A DNA stretch of 10,522 nucleotides from Nitrospira sp. GTDB lineage: Bacteria > Nitrospirota > Nitrospiria > Nitrospirales > Nitrospiraceae. Location: NCBI GenBank assembly GCA_015904075.1, contig JABMDH010000215.1, forward strand, positions 1 through 10,522. The letters are read 5' to 3'. Shown in pieces: positions 8,301 through 10,522 of the stretch (its first letter is position 1; each line of letters opens with the position of its first letter). Position numbers and translations under genes: made by a program. The notes beneath the pieces are model-generated. The model saw nothing but the letters and a program-made list of their open reading frames with translations, had not been told where the DNA came from and made no database searches.

Positions 8301-9841
8301 GCAATGTCATCAATCTCTTGATCGATCCTCATCAAGTCCGCATGCGCCCGCGCAATGGCATCCTGTAACAACACAATATCCTGTCGTATCTGTTCAGGAT
8401 TGAGTTGCGAGACCTGATGCTGGATGGCTTCAATCGAGGCTTGAAATTGCCGAACGCCTTCACGGTCACTTGCGAGCAATGCGACTGTAAGCGGTCGGAC
8501 ATCTTCAGGAATCTTCGTCTGGAGGACTTCTAGGGCGGGTTCCCCCCTCGAAGTCACGAGCACGCGACGACCCGTGGCGAGGTAATGGCAGATGATATTG
8601 GCGATTGTATGAGTTTTCCCTGTGCCAGGCGGCCCTTGTACTGTCACTCCTTCTGCTCGGTCCAGGCGTTGAATGATCGTGACCTGTTCGTCGTTGTATG
8701 GAAGGGGGAAATAGAGTTCTTCAACGGGACCGGACCCCATGTCGCCTCGGCTTGATAACCCACGAAACCGGACCGGTTCATACTCAACCGGTTGGTCTGA
8801 CGGCGGTGTAACCAAGGCCTGTGGGCCTATCGGAATCTCGCAACCTGCTTCCAATTTGTCCTGCAAATGTCGCAGATCCTCAAGGAGATAATTATGGGAA
8901 CGAGGCCGCGCAAAGACTGCCCAGGCATTCGTCACCACCAGATGCTCGCCCGGGTTGGGGATCATGGACTCACTGGACATGCAATCCTGATAGCTTCCAT
9001 GGCTATCTAATCTGCCCGCCGCAAGTTTCAGCACATCGCTATAACTCGAACTATCAAAAGGTGTCACGGACTGATCAGGGTGGCTTTCAAGGTGTACACG
9101 CATGGCACGCTCGACATCCGTTGCCCCAGTCACTCCACAGGCAATGAGGGCATCCAGTTCCACGCGCGGCAGTGTGGCGCGCGGGCGAATGTCAAGGGCG
9201 AGAGTGGACTGGTCCATGGAGATTTCAACGGCTTGGGTCAGCAGCGGATATTCAAAAGCAACGACGCCCTCCTCCCAGAAAAGTTTCCATACCGCCACTC
9301 CAATGCCCCAGACCAATTCCTGGGGCTTAGCCGTTTCCTCTGAATCCAATTGATGCTTGAGGGCAAAGAGGTCTCCATACAAGTTGATGCTCTTTAGTCG
9401 AGGGCGTTCGCCCTCTGCCCAAGACTCCCACAGCGTGTCATACACCTCCAGTGCTTTGGCCAATGTGTTTCGTTCAAGTACCTCATGCCTCGCCCGCTCT
9501 TCTGGTGTCTGATCCTCACCCGCTCGGCTTAGTCTATGACGTAACGCTGTTTCGTCAAGGGTTGGCTTCGGTCCATTCGGATCACTGCTCACACGAATGA
9601 CATCTTTGTGAATGACTGGAACAGGTGGGGGTGGGTGGGCCTCAAGGCGACGGATTCGAAGCCAGACATGATCACCGGCAACTTTTAGATCAAATTCGAC
9701 TCCTGGCAGCCCGAGAAGGGTCTCACGATTCCAGAGCAAATTTCTGGACGTGGATAGCCTGAACCCACGAGGATCAATCTCCTTCGCTTGCTCATGAACA
9801 TATTCAAGCAGTTTGTGGAGCAGTGTCGCCGCTGGAGTCAT
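5330..9841 (-). CDS. Superfamily 1 helicase with C-terminal Vsr/DUF559-like nuclease, candidate defence protein
   Basis: This 1503-residue protein combines an ATP-driven nucleic-acid motor with a nuclease. Residues 1-380 are an unrecognised N-terminal region. The helicase core starts with a Q-motif-like NDEQ (Q386), Walker A GPPGTGKT (403-410) and motif Ia VLVTSRGEPALEVL (427-440). About 650 residues follow, helical near 460-517 (coiled-coil-like). Motif II VVVDEASQSD (D1090, E1091), motif III GDDKQ (1113-1117), EHFRC (1170-1174), TFQGSERD (1287-1294) and motif VI FNVAASRAR (1319-1327) complete a Upf1/Dna2-type AAA_11/AAA_12 core. The C-terminus has the PD-(D/E)xK pattern of Vsr/DUF559 (MTES_1575-type) nucleases: RID (D1403), ECDGDEFHG (E1417, D1419, H1424) and RILERAGWRFWR. 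All catalytic residues are present, so it is probably active. Helicase-Vsr fusions are predicted or shown to act in phage defence (for example Gao's Hhe, DUF4011-helicase-Vsr), but I do not see DUF4011 here. GAGG lies 9 bases before the ATG. Confidence 0.9.
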   Translation of the reverse strand: MTPAATLLHKLLEYVHEQAKEIDPRGFRLSTSRNLLWNRETLLGLPGVEFDLKVAGDHVWLRIRRLEAHPPPPVPVIHKDVIRVSSDPNGPKPTLDETALRHRLSRAGEDQTPEERARHEVLERNTLAKALEVYDTLWESWAEGERPRLKSINLYGDLFALKHQLDSEETAKPQELVWGIGVAVWKLFWEEGVVAFEYPLLTQAVEISMDQSTLALDIRPRATLPRVELDALIACGVTGATDVERAMRVHLESHPDQSVTPFDSSSYSDVLKLAAGRLDSHGSYQDCMSSESMIPNPGEHLVVTNAWAVFARPRSHNYLLEDLRHLQDKLEAGCEIPIGPQALVTPPSDQPVEYEPVRFRGLSSRGDMGSGPVEELYFPLPYNDEQVTIIQRLDRAEGVTVQGPPGTGKTHTIANIICHYLATGRRVLVTSRGEPALEVLQTKIPEDVRPLTVALLASDREGVRQFQASIEAIQHQVSQLNPEQIRQDIVLLQDAIARAHADLMRIDQEIDDIAVAQLSNVTIDGVERRAQKLAELVVSGEERFGWFDDPVTLTANQAPPLSEEEAGMLRTARRTLGNDLVYIQAVIPSADDFMSIAKMSTLHDVLSRMKVIETEVATGMLLPLKAMTPEVLQAARELVACVEEAIALAETVDGVGDGWPEVLRTKCRVDSYASERQAFEALFTDLERLIKARAEFLKRPVEFPNAGLTSPKTREAVTRGASDGKPFGLMSFGQGEAKAHLTNVRIDGLAPQSADDWTHILRYLDLHEEVVSFTTRWNHVAPDLSIPTLNGRGNVLREIEVVAMTAQKAHRLGTHYDVVLPKQAEAVFVRPPAKALSGTAAELKMVRDQLLKHLSKADLARATTEFATLREKLAGKTGPISERLRTFLHHTLGNPEIPAEQVVDSYAELLAELTRLANLSHPLTTVRDLTTRLEEAGAPKLAARLRITPMTTSGDDTVFPVNWREAWNWARMSTHLEGIDSRRELRTLATRRQELESGLARLYREVVAKAAWVATKRNATPKVLQALAGYATAIRRIGQGTGPNATRYRRDARDAMTDAAGAVPCWIMSHARISEAMPADIGAFDLVVVDEASQSDLWALPAILRGKKILVVGDDKQVSPDAGFTAGERIRELKSRFLTEQPYGTEMTPEKSLYDLAARVFAAEQVMLREHFRCVPPIIAYSNRVFYRGGIRPLRIPKASERIEPPLVDLYVEGGVRDQRDCNAYEAQAIAEEIETILNDERFVNRTIGVVSLLGIDQAKHIDTIVRQRCKGPELIRRRFECGDARTFQGSERDIMFLSLVVDAANCKAVSGNMFDQRFNVAASRARDRMYLVRSVQTSALSDKDLRMTLLSHFDKPLVTNQEETNRLIERCESGFEKQVFSALSDKGYRVLPQVKTGAYRIDMVVEGAGDARLAIECDGDEFHGPDRWPHDMSRQRILERAGWRFWRCFASTWTLHREDVFNELLKELALMGIEPVGALYQAPTLVEKRRWAPRPSSTLGGA

Positions 9842-9850
9842 CGTTTATCG

Positions 9851-9854
9851 CCTC
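9851..9854 (-). promoter_or_regulatory. Ribosome-binding site of the helicase-nuclease gene
   Basis: On the - strand GAGG lies 9 bases before the ATG at 9841, a normal spacing that supports this start. Confidence 0.5.
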
Positions 9855-9870
9855 AGGCTATAAGGTTGGG

Positions 9871-9900
9871 AGTGTAAGCCGCCCCCGTGAACGAGGTCAA
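9871..9900 (-). promoter_or_regulatory. Candidate sigma70-like promoter for the helicase-nuclease gene
   Basis: Reading the - strand, TTGACC (9900-9895) matches five of six bases of the -35 consensus. TACACT (9876-9871) matches four of six of the -10 consensus. They are 18 bases apart. Transcription would start near 9864, giving a leader of about 23 bases that includes the GAGG site. No operator-like dyad is visible. Confidence 0.45.
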
Positions 9901-9973
9901 ACTCTCGGCAGCAGTGGATCTGTTTGTTTTTGGACAACGCAACTGATTGTTCATCTGGCAGCTTGAGAGGGAT

Positions 9974-10087
9974 TCAACCGGAACACTCCAGGTACTTGTA
10001 CGTTCTTCGCCGCGGAGCTTTCTTACCTGCCGCTCCCGCTCCGATAATAGCGACGCTGCACGTTGGTGGGCCGTGAACATTAGACAC
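9974..10087 (-). pseudogene. Truncated N-terminus of a Rossmann-fold flavoprotein
   Basis: A GTG at 10087 (- strand) opens 37 codons that begin MSNVHGPP and run into CSVAIIGAGAAG. This is a typical flavoprotein start: first beta strand followed by the GxGxxG loop at residues 16-21. Homology stops abruptly there. The next residues, KKAPRRRTYKYLECSG, are basic and unlike the helix that should follow (LAAA...), and a TGA closes the frame at 9974. I read this as the 5' remnant of a flavoprotein gene broken at about 10025. A longer ATG-initiated frame covers the same bases in another phase (9853-10080), but its product is low in structure and only this frame shows family signal. Its last 24 bases are shared with the intact flavoprotein at 4693-4716. 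Confidence 0.5.
10026..10049 (-). repeat. 24-bp direct repeat, copy in flavoprotein remnant
   Basis: This matches 4693-4716 at 23 of 24 positions in the same orientation. The match ends exactly where the remnant stops resembling a flavoprotein, which is why it may mark a recombination junction. Confidence 0.6.
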
Positions 10088-10187
10088 TTTTAACTGCCTG
10101 TTAACATAGGATTAATCTCACAATGTTACCTTGCCTCGCGTGTGCGGCAGGATTCGATACCGCCACTTATAAAAAGGAGGAGTGCTC
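10088..10187. other. Intergenic leader before zinc-ribbon gene
   Basis: With the remnant and promoter above, this completes a 346-base stretch without an intact gene (9842-10187). It holds a short hairpin candidate (CTTGCC around 10131 with GGCAGG around 10147, one wobble pair) and an AT-rich CTTATAAAAA just before the ribosome-binding site. I find no convincing -35/-10 pair on the + strand. Confidence 0.3.
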
Positions 10188-10358
10188 ATGACTTGTCAAA
10201 AGTGCAAAGGTCTGATGATCGAAGAACGGCAGCCGGAATTGTCGTCAAGCCTCATCGTCCATCGCTGTATCAATTGCGGGTTGATCGTCGATCCGATGCT
10301 GATACAGAACCGCCTTAATCATCTGAAGGAGAAAGAATCTTTGCTTCATGCGGCGTGA
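10188..10358 (+). CDS. Small zinc-ribbon protein, 56 residues
   Basis: The ATG at 10188 follows a strong ribosome-binding site, AAAAAGGAGGAG, with GGAGG 7 bases upstream. The 56-residue product has two CxxC knuckles, C3-x2-C6 (TCQKC) and C27-x2-C30 (RCINCG), separated by 20 residues. This is a classic zinc-ribbon spacing. A short helical tail follows (LIQNRLNHLKEKESLLHAA). Such stand-alone ribbons are common small proteins in Nitrospira as I recall, and are annotated hypothetical. The role could be nucleic-acid or protein binding, but there is no direct indication. The stop TGA at 10356 faces the convergent partial gene 76 bases away. Confidence 0.8.
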   Translation: MTCQKCKGLMIEERQPELSSSLIVHRCINCGLIVDPMLIQNRLNHLKEKESLLHAA

Positions 10359-10434
10359 GAATGTTGTCCTGCCCGGTCAGGCGGGTGATTAGCCTGCTGA
10401 TCGGAGCGGCGGGGAGTGGGCGTTGCGCGCGCGG

Positions 10435-10522
10435 CTAGACCGAAAACTCTGCCCAGAGAAACGTATGGTCCGAAGGGTCTTTCGCTCGCCGCGGCTCGAC
10501 GTCCACGTCAGCCCGCACGCAT
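10435..10522 (-). CDS. C-terminal end of an exonuclease III/EEP-family-like protein (truncated by window edge)
   Basis: Only the last 29 residues are visible, ending DPSDHTFLWAEFSV before a TAG at 10437-10435. The PSDH-x-hydrophobic-WAEF pattern is the C-terminal signature of endonuclease/exonuclease/phosphatase enzymes such as exodeoxyribonuclease III (typically KPSDHAPVWA...). The histidine of SDH is the catalytic base. The visible piece is short, so the assignment rests on this one motif, and a different EEP member is possible. The gene converges on the zinc-ribbon gene. Confidence 0.6.
   Translation of the reverse strand, partial: CVRADVDVEPRRAKDPSDHTFLWAEFSV

Noticed and set aside
7689..8321. 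210-codon + strand frame opposite the helicase
   Set aside because: It is serine-rich and low in complexity, lies wholly antisense to a well-supported helicase frame, and has no ribosome-binding site or domain. Same for the 176-codon + frame at 6306-6836.
9950..9985. tRNA T-arm-like stretch (- strand GGTTGAATCC and a later GCCA)
   Set aside because: The T-loop lacks the invariant C after TT, and no acceptor, D or anticodon arms can be built around it, so there is no tRNA or tRNA-type attachment site.
9853..10080. 75-codon open frame on the - strand upstream of the helicase
   Set aside because: Its product has no fold-like pattern. The family signal (GAGAAG Rossmann loop) lies in another frame of the same strand, so this frame is a by-product of the flavoprotein remnant.

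Overview
The window looks like chromosome of a GC-moderate, Gram-negative-type bacterium. Gene style suggests Nitrospira or a close relative (Nitrospirota): a phosphatase/kinase/STAS partner-switching cluster, many small conserved hypotheticals, and a 56-residue CxxC...CxxC zinc-ribbon protein. This taxonomic call is inference from recall, not a database result.

Left part (1-3419, + strand). The window opens inside a PP2C-type (SpoIIE/RsbU) phosphatase fused to an RsbW-like ATPase/kinase domain. Two separate STAS-domain anti-sigma-factor antagonists (860-1204 and 1411-1794) follow. Together they make a partner-switching module: kinase and phosphatase halves in one protein, with two candidate phospho-switch proteins downstream. 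After them come a probable 49-residue hypothetical (1996-2145), a 62-residue two-helix membrane protein (2352-2540) and a 261-residue five-helix membrane protein of unknown function (2634-3419). The spacers around the small membrane gene hold a perfect 16-bp palindrome just upstream of its ribosome-binding site, a perfect 11-bp inverted repeat, and a third copy of the same octamer.

Middle and right part (3483-9841, - strand). Transcription order is a 1503-residue superfamily 1 helicase with a C-terminal Vsr/DUF559-like nuclease domain, then a 160-residue unrecognised protein 44 bases later, then an HI0933/BaiN-type flavoprotein. The helicase-nuclease has the architecture of predicted single-protein anti-phage systems, but I do not recognise its N-terminal domain. 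It has a plausible sigma70-like promoter of its own.

Right edge (9842-10522). Between the helicase promoter and the zinc-ribbon gene lies a truncated N-terminus of a flavoprotein on the - strand, cut right after its GAGAAG dinucleotide-binding motif. The last 24 bases of the fragment match the start of the intact flavoprotein at 4693-4716 with one mismatch, so two direct copies bracket the helicase segment. This suggests that the helicase and its small neighbour arrived by an event at the 5' end of a flavoprotein gene. The window ends in the 3' end of a - strand gene whose terminus resembles exonuclease III/EEP-family nucleases.
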